A stretch of 5,175 nt of DNA from Acidobacteriota bacterium (lineage in GTDB: Bacteria; Acidobacteriota; Terriglobia; UBA7540). Location of the stretch: contig PMYF01000109.1 of the NCBI GenBank assembly GCA_003171295.1, positions 1 through 5,175 of the forward strand. Direction: 5' to 3'. The position numbers were made by a program, and so were the translations under genes. The number at the start of each line of letters is the position of its first letter. The stretch's first letter is position 1. The notes under the pieces were generated by a model. That model had not been told where the DNA came from and did not search any database. It worked only from the letters and a program-made list of their open reading frames with translations. Below are positions 1 to 5,175 of this stretch, one piece after another.

Positions 1-317
1 TGGTGAGCGAGGCGGGCCAGGACGAGGAAGAGCGCGAGTTTGGACAAGCGGGACTTGCCGAGAGCGGAGGTGAGGCCGAGGACATCGGCGATTTGTTTGA
101 GGACGAAGAGCAGGCCGAATACGGGGCCGCAGGTGGGGAGCGGGTCGAGGTGGTCGAAGTCGCCGCGGAGGGCGCGCTGGAGGGCGAGAACGCGGGCGGG
201 GTCCCAATGGGAGAGGTTGGCGAGGGTGCGTTTATGAACCTTGCCGTGGAGGCGGAAGGACTCCCTGAGGAGAATGGCGGGAGGGGAGTTACGGTTGGGA
301 ACGGAGGCGACATACAT
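1..317 (-). CDS. IS1634/IS4-type transposase, N-terminal part, cut by window edge
   Basis: Reading the minus strand from the ATG at 317-315 gives 105 uninterrupted codons running off the left edge. The protein begins MYVASVPNRNSPPAILLRES, followed by a KRTLANLSHW block at about residues 34-43. This opening (VPNRNSPPA, LLRES, a basic stretch, RTLANLS) is what I know as the N-terminus of IS1634-type members of the IS4 superfamily of DDE transposases. The rest (an ALQRALRG helix, GLLFVLKQIADVLGL, then KLALFLVLARLAH) fits the helical region before the catalytic domain. The DDE residues would lie beyond the window, so activity cannot be judged. No Shine-Dalgarno sequence precedes the ATG, and a promoter sits almost on top of it. 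An acidic, glycine-rich open frame on the plus strand over the same bases is an antisense shadow. The family call is from remembered sequence patterns, not a search. Confidence 0.85.
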   Translation of the reverse strand, partial: MYVASVPNRNSPPAILLRESFRLHGKVHKRTLANLSHWDPARVLALQRALRGDFDHLDPLPTCGPVFGLLFVLKQIADVLGLTSALGKSRLSKLALFLVLARLAH

Positions 318-323
318 GGGCTA

Positions 324-352
324 ATCATATCGCAACTAGTACATAAACACAA
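324..352 (-). promoter_or_regulatory. Putative transposase promoter, near-leaderless
   Basis: On the minus strand, TTGTGT (352-347) is separated by 17 bases from TATGAT (329-324). The -10 matches the sigma70 consensus at five of six positions; the -35 is weak (three of six). Six bases lie between the -10 and the ATG at 317, so the expected transcription start falls on or next to the start codon. There is no Shine-Dalgarno sequence, which fits leaderless translation. The element coordinates are seen directly; its function is inferred. Confidence 0.4.
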
Positions 353-474
353 AAGCTAAATATATCTTTACATGGTCACACATGAACAGCGGAAGAAACC
401 CCCATCCGAAGCGCAATGAATGAGTTAGGTCAATCCCGGAGCCTTATGCCGGGGGGAAGATCCGTCAGATGAAG

Positions 475-527
475 ACCGTTCGCTGACGTTCGCGGCTCCG
501 ATCTGAGCCCGACCGTGAGGGAGGGGT
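475..527. repeat. Long imperfect palindrome (REP-like)
   Basis: Bases 475-498 pair with 505-527 around the six-base loop CGATCT (499-504). The stem is GGCTC/GAGCC at the loop, then 490-492/510-512, 486-488/514-516, 483-484/518-519, 479-481/521-523 and 475-477/525-527. That is about 19 pairs, interrupted by one bulge (C493) and four mismatches. Such interrupted GC-rich stems between genes are typical of dispersed repetitive extragenic palindromes. The reverse complement of the left arm also resembles bases 608-631, which supports a repeat family rather than a chance hairpin. It lies beyond the receptor's terminator. Confidence 0.6.
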
Positions 528-607
528 TGCGTAAAGGCACCCAACCACTTGGTCAGGGCACTAGGGAGAAGTCTTGCCGCTGTCTTGAGAAGACCCAGTC
601 GGAAGCG

Positions 608-631
608 GAGCCGCGCGCGTCAGCAAGCGGC
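608..631 (+). repeat. Third copy of the palindrome arm
   Basis: These 24 bases begin GAGCCGCG and end AAGCGGC. Compared without gaps to the reverse complement of 475-498, I count 19 identical positions of 24, and about 16 of 23 against 505-527. The 475-498 and 608-631 copies are in opposite orientation about 110 bases apart, which is the geometry of a REP doublet (REPIN). The arm is embedded in a larger GC-rich inverted repeat: TTGCCGCT at 574-581 is answered by AGCGGCGGCAA at 626-636. Confidence 0.5.
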
Positions 632-655
632 GGCAATAGGCATACTTCGAAGCAC

Positions 656-692
656 AAAAAAAACGGCCCCAGGCGTCACGACTGACGCCTGG
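656..692 (-). terminator. Rho-independent terminator of the receptor gene
   Basis: A perfect 10-base-pair stem (683-692 with 669-678, CCAGGCGTCA and its complement) closes a four-base loop at 679-682. On the minus strand it is followed after GGCCG by a run of eight T (663-656). It begins 29 bases after the receptor's stop codon, so it ends that transcript. The five-base gap between stem and T-run is slightly longer than ideal, but stem, loop and T-run are otherwise textbook. The plus strand has the A-run before the stem and no T-run after it, so termination is one-directional. Confidence 0.9.
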
Positions 693-720
693 ACCCTCGT
701 AAAACCAAAAACTCTTGTCG

Positions 721-3700
721 TCAGAACACCAGCTTAACCATCAGTTGGATCTTTCTGGGTTGACTGCCTTCTCCATTAATCTGCCCAAACGTGCTGCTGG
801 TTGGATTCGTGTCGGGGCCGCTCCAGCCGCCGAACCAAACCTGGTTGAAGGCGTTGATCGCCTCGGCGCGGAACTGGAAGTTCATCTTCTCCGTGATCTT
901 CGTGTTCTTGATCGCCGATATGTCCCACTGGTTCAGCCTTGAGGCGCGGAGCCATGAGAAGCGCGAAGACAGGGTCCGATAGTGGTAGGACAGTTGCTTG
1001 CTGCCCGCCGTCTCGAAGTTAGCGGTGTTGAACCACATTGACGTATTTCGCACGTCGGGCGCCAGTACAATGTCCCTGAGGTTGGTCCCGTAGTAAATTA
1101 CGTCGCCGAACCCCAGCATATTGCCGCTCTGAAACGTCCATATGCCCGCAGCCTGCCAGCCGCCAATGATGGATGAACCGACCCGGCCCATGTGGGGCAA
1201 AATCGGGCGTCCGCGGCCGAACGGCAGCTCGTAAATGAAGCTCGCCTGCATGTGGTTGGGATAGTCGCTTCCAGAGATGACGTGCTCCGGCTTTAGATCG
1301 TCGGGGTTAAGAAAGCCGGTCTCTTCCATCGTCTTGGACCATGTCCAGCTCCATGAAACAGTGAAACCCTGAGCGAATCGCCTCTCCACCCGCGCTGCCA
1401 TCGCGTTGTACCACACCCCTCCCTCGTTAGTCTGGTTGCCCATCCCGCTGAACTGCGGGTAGTTTCTCACCAGGGAGTCCCGGCTGATCGTGTCGCCGTT
1501 CATACCCGTTCCGGGTACCAGGCCTTTGAACGGATTCGGGACGTTCCCGCTCCAATAGTCGATGACAGCCTGATCGCGGGACGGGCTCGTGCTTAAGTAC
1601 TTGCTCGGAAAAAACCTCGGGTCACGCCCGGTTATATATCCAGTCGTGCCGCTGTAAATGTAACCGACATCGAGAAGCACACGCTTAGGGAGCTCGCGCT
1701 GAATACTGAACTGAAACTTCTGGGTGCGGGAAGCCTTTACATTTGGAGTGAAGTAGCTGATGCCCTGGCCCAAATATGTACTCGCTCCCAAGGTGTTCTT
1801 GTATGGCTGCAGCAAGCCGTTGGGAAACGGGTTAGCGGTGCTGGCGAGGTAGGTCAGGCCGTTGTTCTGCGTAAGAATAAGATTCGTGTCCTGGTTGTAA
1901 TTGGTCTGAATGGGGTCCATGAACCTCTGGCCCAGAGAGCTATAGTACATGCCGTAGCCGCCGCGAAGAACCGTCTTACTGGTCAGAGAATAGGCGAAGC
2001 CGATGCGCGGCATCAACTTGCGGAAGTCGCGATTCATGAGCTCCCGCGGCGCTCCATTCACTCCGGCATACCGCATTCCACCCAGCGTGGACCAAGTGGA
2101 GACCGGCCTCTCAGCGATGGGGTTCAAGGCGTAAGCAGCCGCGGCCAGGGCGTCGAAGTTGCCCGAATGCTTGGCGGTGGGGTCGAAGTCGAGCACGGTC
2201 CGGTCGTAGCGTTCCGTGAGAGGCCCCTCGAGCTCGTACCGCAGGGACAGGTTCAAGGTCAGTTTTCGGGTGACCTTCAAGTCGTCCTCAAAGTACCCTG
2301 CCCAATAGGTCGACATGTCCGAAAAGCTATCGACGACGCTCCCAATACCGTCGGTGGGCAGGCCGAGAAGGAAGGCCGCCAGCCCCTGGCCCCGTGGTGA
2401 GGAGGCGGAATTGTCATAGGGGCCTTTGGTATAAGTGGAACTGTAGTTCAACACACCGCCTTCGGTATTGACGCCATAACTGTAGTTGTTCATGCGGAGT
2501 TGCCTGTACTCAAAGCCGAATTTCAACCCGTGCACGCCCCGCATCTTGTCAAAAGCGACAGCCGCCGCGCGCGTCTCCTGCGGTCTCCAGTTCTTGGCTT
2601 GATTAGCGCCGCTGAAGCCCGAATAACCTTCGATATTGACATTTGGAGTGCGCCGTTTGCTCGGGTCCCAGAGGTTGTTGAAGAAAGACGAGAAACCGAA
2701 CTCTTTCGTCAGGTCAACAACGCCAGCCGGATTGCTGTCCGAAGCCCTGATCCAAGCGGCGTCGCTCAGTCTGAGATTCATGACAAAGGTCGGACTAAAA
2801 AGGTACACGTCATCCATGGCGAACCCTCGCCCTTTATTCCAAAACCAAGTTGTTGAGTAGATGGAATCGGGGCCAAAGAGCACGGGATCGGCAATCGTCG
2901 TCGCCGATTTGTCGGCGCGCATGAAAAACCGGTGCTTGTCGCTGAAGTTGTGGTCGATCCTCCCGATCATGGTCAGGTATTTGACTTGCTGGGTCGCGTC
3001 GGGCCGGGGATAGTTGTTAGCCCCGTCGGCACTGTCGCCGGCGGTGGTGGGAAGCGAATAGTTGACCGGGTTCATGAGGGCGGTTGCGATTGGGTCAACT
3101 GGCTTGACGGCGGTAATCATGTTGTTGGGGATCGGGTCCTCCTGTAATCTACCTCCGCCAATCGACCTGCGGCTGAATGGATTGTAGATTTGGTATGAGG
3201 AGTTGATCGCCAGCAGGTCCGACAAATTGCCCGCACGTTGCGTGGCCGTCGGTACAGTGAGGTTTGAGCTTCGGACACTGGCGAAGCGTTGGCCCTCGTA
3301 GGAAAACATGAAGAACGTCTTGTTCTTCCCGTTGTAGAGCTTGCCGAGATAGACCGGGCCAGTGACGACCCCACCCCAGCGCCTCATGTGGGAATCCGGG
3401 CGCGGAATGGCGTACTTATTGCTGAACCACAGGTTGGCGGTCAGCGCCGTGGGCGTGAACGAATAGTACGCGGTTCCGTGCAGCGTGTTGGTGCCCGACT
3501 TCAGGCTGACGTTGATCAAGCCGCCCTCGGTATTCCCGACACTACCGTCAAAAGTGACGGTCTGGATTTTCATCTCCGCCACCGCATCCGGGGGCGGATT
3601 GAAGGCGGCGACATTCTTCGTCGGCCAAGCCGCCCCATCCTGCGCCGAGTTGGCCGCGCCGTCCATGGTGACCTCCGCACTCGCCTGGTTGGAGCCAGCC

Positions 3701-4254
3701 ATGGTATAGCCGGTGCCGGTCCAAGGCTCCCACGGCTGGTCCAGTGCCAAGGTGCCAATCCCGTAATTCACCGCCGACGCCAGACGGACCAGGTCCATCG
3801 TGTTGCCCAACGTCAAGGGAAGCTCAGACGCGCGCCTTGCATCCACAACCTGCCCGATGGATGCGTTCGCGGTTTCGAGCAACGGCGACTCCCCCGTAAC
3901 GGTGACGCTTTCCGTCTGTGCGCCGACCTCCAGGGCGAGGTTGACCTCAAGGTTGTCGCTGATGCGCAGATTGATCCCGCCCCGCACGAAGCGCTTGAAG
4001 CCCTGCTTCTCGACTATGATCTCGTAGATGCCCGAAGGTAGGAGCGGGGCGGAATAGTTGCCCTGCTCGTTGGTCTGCGTGTTCCGGACTGTTTTCGTTT
4101 CCACGTGGGTGAAGCGCACCGTCGCGCCGGGTACAACCGCACCCGAACTGTCGGTGACGCGGCCCAAAATCGTACCTCTCGTTTCCTGCGACCAAATCGG
4201 TTGTACGGTGAGCAGGACCCCGAGCAGAATGACTAATACAATGACGTGCCGCAT
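721..4254 (-). CDS. Oar-like TonB-dependent receptor with carboxypeptidase-regulatory-like domain
   Basis: This encodes an outer-membrane receptor expected to import a large or scarce ligand using TonB/ExbB/ExbD energy. From the ATG at 4254 it has 1177 residues. Residues 1-22 are a signal peptide (MRH, then a hydrophobic core), probably cleaved near WSQ-E. Residues 27-107 form a carboxypeptidase-regulatory-like beta-sandwich (GRVTDSSGAVVPGATV at 31-46, GNYS at 65-68). The plug covers about 120-250, ending in INVSLKSGTNTLHG (247-260), the family's usual plug/barrel junction. The remaining ~900 residues are barrel-like with alternating aromatic strands. The chain ends RKIQLMVKLVF with a terminal Phe, the usual signal for outer-membrane barrel assembly. 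Length and order match Oar-like receptors of Acidobacteriota. A GTG at 4260 would add two residues, but the Shine-Dalgarno spacing favours the ATG. The frame is intact. The gene is monocistronic with its own promoter and terminator. No neighbour hints at the ligand. Confidence 0.93.
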   Translation of the reverse strand: MRHVIVLVILLGVLLTVQPIWSQETRGTILGRVTDSSGAVVPGATVRFTHVETKTVRNTQTNEQGNYSAPLLPSGIYEIIVEKQGFKRFVRGGINLRISDNLEVNLALEVGAQTESVTVTGESPLLETANASIGQVVDARRASELPLTLGNTMDLVRLASAVNYGIGTLALDQPWEPWTGTGYTMAGSNQASAEVTMDGAANSAQDGAAWPTKNVAAFNPPPDAVAEMKIQTVTFDGSVGNTEGGLINVSLKSGTNTLHGTAYYSFTPTALTANLWFSNKYAIPRPDSHMRRWGGVVTGPVYLGKLYNGKNKTFFMFSYEGQRFASVRSSNLTVPTATQRAGNLSDLLAINSSYQIYNPFSRRSIGGGRLQEDPIPNNMITAVKPVDPIATALMNPVNYSLPTTAGDSADGANNYPRPDATQQVKYLTMIGRIDHNFSDKHRFFMRADKSATTIADPVLFGPDSIYSTTWFWNKGRGFAMDDVYLFSPTFVMNLRLSDAAWIRASDSNPAGVVDLTKEFGFSSFFNNLWDPSKRRTPNVNIEGYSGFSGANQAKNWRPQETRAAAVAFDKMRGVHGLKFGFEYRQLRMNNYSYGVNTEGGVLNYSSTYTKGPYDNSASSPRGQGLAAFLLGLPTDGIGSVVDSFSDMSTYWAGYFEDDLKVTRKLTLNLSLRYELEGPLTERYDRTVLDFDPTAKHSGNFDALAAAAYALNPIAERPVSTWSTLGGMRYAGVNGAPRELMNRDFRKLMPRIGFAYSLTSKTVLRGGYGMYYSSLGQRFMDPIQTNYNQDTNLILTQNNGLTYLASTANPFPNGLLQPYKNTLGASTYLGQGISYFTPNVKASRTQKFQFSIQRELPKRVLLDVGYIYSGTTGYITGRDPRFFPSKYLSTSPSRDQAVIDYWSGNVPNPFKGLVPGTGMNGDTISRDSLVRNYPQFSGMGNQTNEGGVWYNAMAARVERRFAQGFTVSWSWTWSKTMEETGFLNPDDLKPEHVISGSDYPNHMQASFIYELPFGRGRPILPHMGRVGSSIIGGWQAAGIWTFQSGNMLGFGDVIYYGTNLRDIVLAPDVRNTSMWFNTANFETAGSKQLSYHYRTLSSRFSWLRASRLNQWDISAIKNTKITEKMNFQFRAEAINAFNQVWFGGWSGPDTNPTSSTFGQINGEGSQPRKIQLMVKLVF

Positions 4255-4263
4255 TAACACAAT

Positions 4264-4272
4264 CCCCCTTTT
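4264..4272 (-). promoter_or_regulatory. Ribosome binding site deciding the receptor start
   Basis: On the minus strand AAAAGGGGG (4272-4264) precedes the start region. It lies nine bases before the ATG at 4254 but only three before the in-frame GTG at 4260. The three-base gap is too short for initiation, so the ATG is the likelier start. Confidence 0.75.
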
Positions 4273-4284
4273 ATGTCTCTGATC

Positions 4285-4305
4285 GCCGCAGCGTCACGCT
4301 GAGGC
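4285..4305 (-). promoter_or_regulatory. Inverted repeat / hairpin just upstream of the receptor ribosome site
   Basis: CAGCGT and ACGCTG (4289-4301) are a perfect inverted repeat about one central base. As RNA it folds into a stem with a TGA loop, extended by GCC/GGC across one mismatch, giving eight pairs in all over 21 bases. It ends 12 bases before the ribosome-binding site. It has no T-run, so it is not a terminator. It could be a protein operator or an RNA element that affects translation or mRNA stability; the sequence does not say which. Confidence 0.4.
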
Positions 4306-4494
4306 ATCCCTTGATCTGGCTTAGCAATCTATGGCCCCACCCGGGCCACAACCAACCAAGTGCTGCTCCACTCGGCCCTCCCACCAGAACCGGAAGGCAC
4401 CCGAGCCAATGGCAGAGAACCCTCGCCAAGACACCCCTCTCACACTTAAGCTTGCCTCGGCACAATTGGCTCAGCCACCGTATTACTGATCTGG

Positions 4495-4523
4495 AACATA
4501 TCATAGTTCCGAGACCGTGTCAA
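4495..4523 (-). promoter_or_regulatory. Sigma70-type promoter, probably for the receptor gene
   Basis: On the minus strand a perfect TTGACA -35 (4523-4518) is followed after exactly 17 bases by TATGTT (4500-4495), matching TATAAT at four of six positions. A TGA directly before the -10 provides the extended -10 TGN motif. It points toward the receptor about 230 bases away with no gene between. This is the best promoter I see upstream of the receptor. It could instead be a relic of the decayed mobile DNA on its other side. Confidence 0.6.
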
Positions 4524-4754
4524 CTGAAATCTGTTCACCTCGCTGGCGCATGATTGAGGCTTTTGCATTGAAGGGGATATACAGGAATCACAAAGCCGCT
4601 TTTCGCAGTGCTCCCTGGGGAGAAAGCACTCAGCCAGCCTCGCGGTGGATGAATAGCCCCGTTTTGTGACCTTCTGGCCGCAATAACGTCTGCATCCGAC
4701 CGCCGGGCCGGCAACTACCAAACCTACAAGCGGCGCCCCTTGGGCCAGCGCATT
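4524..4754. other. Gene-free spacer with small inverted repeats
   Basis: I see no recognisable gene. The minus-strand frame open across this stretch continues out of the istA relic but shows no transposase similarity after ERKA. Small symmetric sequences are present: AAAGC-C-GCTTT (4592-4602), AGTGCT/AGCACT (4607-4612 and 4625-4630, 12-base loop) and GCCGG-G-CCGGC (4702-4712). None has a T-run that would make it a terminator. The stretch is best read as degraded mobile-element or intergenic DNA. Confidence 0.5.
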
Positions 4755-4856
4755 CGCCTTCCGCTCCACTCCGCCGATCACTACCAGTGCTTCGCCAAAG
4801 TCGGCCTGCATGTCGTCCGGTGGATGAGCCAGGGGCACGAAGACCTCCTTGTGCTG
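4755..4856 (-). pseudogene. istA: Fragment of IS21-family transposase (istA)
   Basis: Thirty-four codons on the minus strand read QHKEVFVPLAHPP, DDM, then QADFGEALVVIGGVERKA. EVFVPL-HPP-QADFGEA and GVERKA are the hallmark around the first catalytic Asp of IS21-family IstA, the DDE transposase that works with the IstB ATPase. The Asp of QADFGE lies at 4802-4800. A full IstA is several hundred residues. Here similarity stops abruptly on both sides: before it comes unrelated sequence leading to the tRNA relic, and after ERKA the expected FVMDLPHS-type continuation is missing. No IstB or IS21 ends are visible. It is therefore a dead internal scrap. The surrounding open frame (4446-5021) runs through the tRNA relic and is not a real gene. 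Confidence 0.75.
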
Positions 4857-4930
4857 CGAACCGGCCCCGGCGGGCGTCCCGCATATGCGATGAAACTGGG
4901 TTTCGGGAAGGCTGTAAGCGATGGATTTTG

Positions 4931-5003
4931 TGGTGGCCAGGGACGGATTCGAACCGCCGACGCCAGCCTTTTCAGGGCCGCCTACCGAGTCGGCTAAGTC
5001 CGT
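4931..5003 (-). tRNA. tRNA-Phe(GAA) remnant: intact 3' part, broken 5' end; possible attachment site
   Basis: Read on the minus strand, the 3' part is complete. There is an anticodon stem CGGCC/GGCTG (4980-4976, 4968-4964) around loop CTGAAAA with anticodon GAA at 4973-4971. It is followed by a five-base variable loop GCGTC, T-stem GGCGG/CCGTC with loop TTCGAAT, acceptor strand CCTGGCC, discriminator A and encoded CCA (4933-4931). The 5' part fails. A D-arm-like TAGCCGACTCGGTAGG (4996-4981) is recognisable but about three bases short, with no full D-stem. The seven bases where the acceptor 5' strand should be do not pair with CCTGGCC, and GGCCAGG is absent from the rest of the window upstream. 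It is not expected to give a functional tRNA. Loss of the 5' end with a sharp 3' part fits a duplicated 3' end left by an integrative element; decay is the alternative. Confidence 0.7.
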
Positions 5004-5175
5004 ATAACCACATGCAGGCAAAGCGTTTGCACTGGTTGCGAATTGGGATGCTGTGCGCCCGGTTCAGGCCGGTTGGGTAGCGGGAACTGTGGGCGGGGTG
5101 AAGTCATCTATCCGCTGGATAACGAAACGAAAAGCAAGTCAATCTCTCGGCCGGCTCGACGGTCTGGCTTCCGTT
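5004..5175. other. Right-edge stretch with no recognisable gene
   Basis: No frame on either strand gives a protein I recognise. A plus-strand frame open from a GTG at 5098 to the edge (26 codons, basic) lacks a properly spaced ribosome site and is too short to judge. On the minus strand TTGACT occurs near 5140 without a convincing -10 at proper spacing. If the tRNA relic is an attachment site, this side would be the element side, but nothing here shows an integrase or excisionase. Confidence 0.35.

Larger units (their letters stand above)
1..385 (-). mobile_element. End of an IS1634-like insertion sequence (start-codon-proximal end)
   Basis: The transposase start at 317 is followed outward by an AT-rich block (about 321-385) that contrasts with the GC-rich sequence on either side. 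In IS1634-like elements the transposase begins within about 100 bp of the element end, so the terminus should lie near 370-385. The matching inverted repeat and target duplication at the other end are outside the window, so the exact boundary is a guess. The element is oriented so that its transposase reads away from the receptor gene, in the same direction as that gene is transcribed. Confidence 0.5.
386..655. other. Gene-free spacer between insertion sequence and receptor terminator
   Basis: I find no credible gene here on either strand. The 62-codon plus-strand open frame starting at 549 is arginine/lysine-rich and runs through the terminator into the receptor gene, so it is not coding. 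The stretch holds several stem-forming sequences: CCCGG/CCGGG at 435-439 and 449-453 with a 9-base loop, the long imperfect palindrome at 475-527, a tight GTCTT-GAG-AAGAC hairpin at 582-594, and a further repeat arm at 608-631. It therefore looks like a dock for palindromic repeats between two transcription units. Confidence 0.6.
4255..4488 (-). other. Long structured 5' leader of the receptor mRNA
   Basis: If transcription starts about 7 bases after the -10 box at 4495-4500, the leader is about 230 nt and contains no credible gene. It can fold: 4474-4465 pairs with 4410-4401 (core GAGCCAAT/ATTGGCTC, ten pairs with one G-U), enclosing a nested six-pair stem 4461-4456/4430-4425. A separate hairpin TGGCCC/GGGCCA lies at 4348-4343/4337-4332, and another sits just before the ribosome site (4285-4305). 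I looked for cobalamin-riboswitch landmarks, which often control TonB receptors, and did not find a convincing set. Whether the leader regulates anything is unknown. Confidence 0.4.

Noticed and set aside
3..359. Plus-strand 118-codon acidic, Glu/Gly-rich open frame
   Set aside because: It is the antisense of the IS1634-type transposase, which has clear family motifs on the minus strand; the Glu/Gly bias comes from the complementary codons.
421..530. Group II intron domain V (GAGCC...TATGC-like bases near 440 and GTGAGGGAGGGG near 515)
   Set aside because: The 34-base domain V hairpin cannot be formed, and no reverse transcriptase is present. The palindromic repeat explains the sequence better.
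3289..4041. Plus-strand 250-codon open frame inside the receptor gene
   Set aside because: It lies wholly antisense to the well-supported receptor, is rich in Arg/Ala/Val as expected of a shadow frame, and has no recognisable domain.
4255..4400. Cobalamin riboswitch upstream of the receptor
   Set aside because: An AGCCAG...ATGCCT stretch resembles part of a B12 box, but the spacing is wrong and the GCCACTG and other core elements are missing.
4446..5021. Minus-strand 191-codon open frame
   Set aside because: It runs through the tRNA-Phe relic (giving the tell-tale VGGSNPSLAT translation), the istA scrap and the receptor promoter, so it is an accidental chimera and not a gene.
4787..5080. 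Plus-strand open frame containing GTDSNRRRQPFQG
   Set aside because: This peptide is the familiar antisense translation of tRNA-Phe and often appears as a spurious hypothetical protein.
5098..5175. Possible gene start (GTG at 5098) running off the right edge
   Set aside because: Only 26 codons, no properly spaced ribosome site and no recognised similarity.

Overview
The window is dominated by one long minus-strand gene (4254 down to 721) for an outer-membrane TonB-dependent receptor of the Oar-like type. It has a signal peptide, a carboxypeptidase-regulatory-like domain, a plug and a large barrel ending in Phe. Receptors of this size and layout, with a divergent C-terminus ending in K-L-V-F, are heavily amplified in Acidobacteriota. 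Together with the moderately high GC this suggests a Solibacter/Bryobacter-like acidobacterium. That placement is inference from family knowledge, not from a marker gene.

Layout. Bases 1-317 (minus) hold the N-terminal 105 codons of an IS1634/IS4-type transposase, cut by the window edge. An AT-rich stretch (about 318-385) behind it probably contains the end of the insertion sequence and a promoter giving a near-leaderless mRNA. Bases 386-655 contain no gene but do contain three related copies of a 24-base arm in palindromic arrangement (475-498, 505-527, 608-631), a REP/REPIN-like structure. Bases 656-692 are a clear Rho-independent terminator for the receptor gene. Upstream of the receptor are a strong Shine-Dalgarno sequence, a hairpin-rich leader of about 230 nt and a good sigma70-type promoter (4495-4523). 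From about 4524 to the right edge there is no intact gene. This part holds a 34-codon fossil of an IS21-family istA transposase (4755-4856) and a tRNA-Phe(GAA) whose 3' part is intact but whose 5' acceptor strand is missing (4931 to about 5003).

Interpretation. The receptor looks like a self-contained transcription unit (promoter, leader, one gene, terminator) inside a mobile-element-scarred region. It has no SusD-like, transporter or enzyme partner in view, so its substrate cannot be inferred. The truncated tRNA-Phe is what an attachment site left by a tRNA-integrating element looks like. No new defence, toxin-antitoxin, CRISPR or biosynthetic system is visible. The items most worth a second look are the palindromic repeat family, the tRNA-Phe remnant and the receptor's structured leader.
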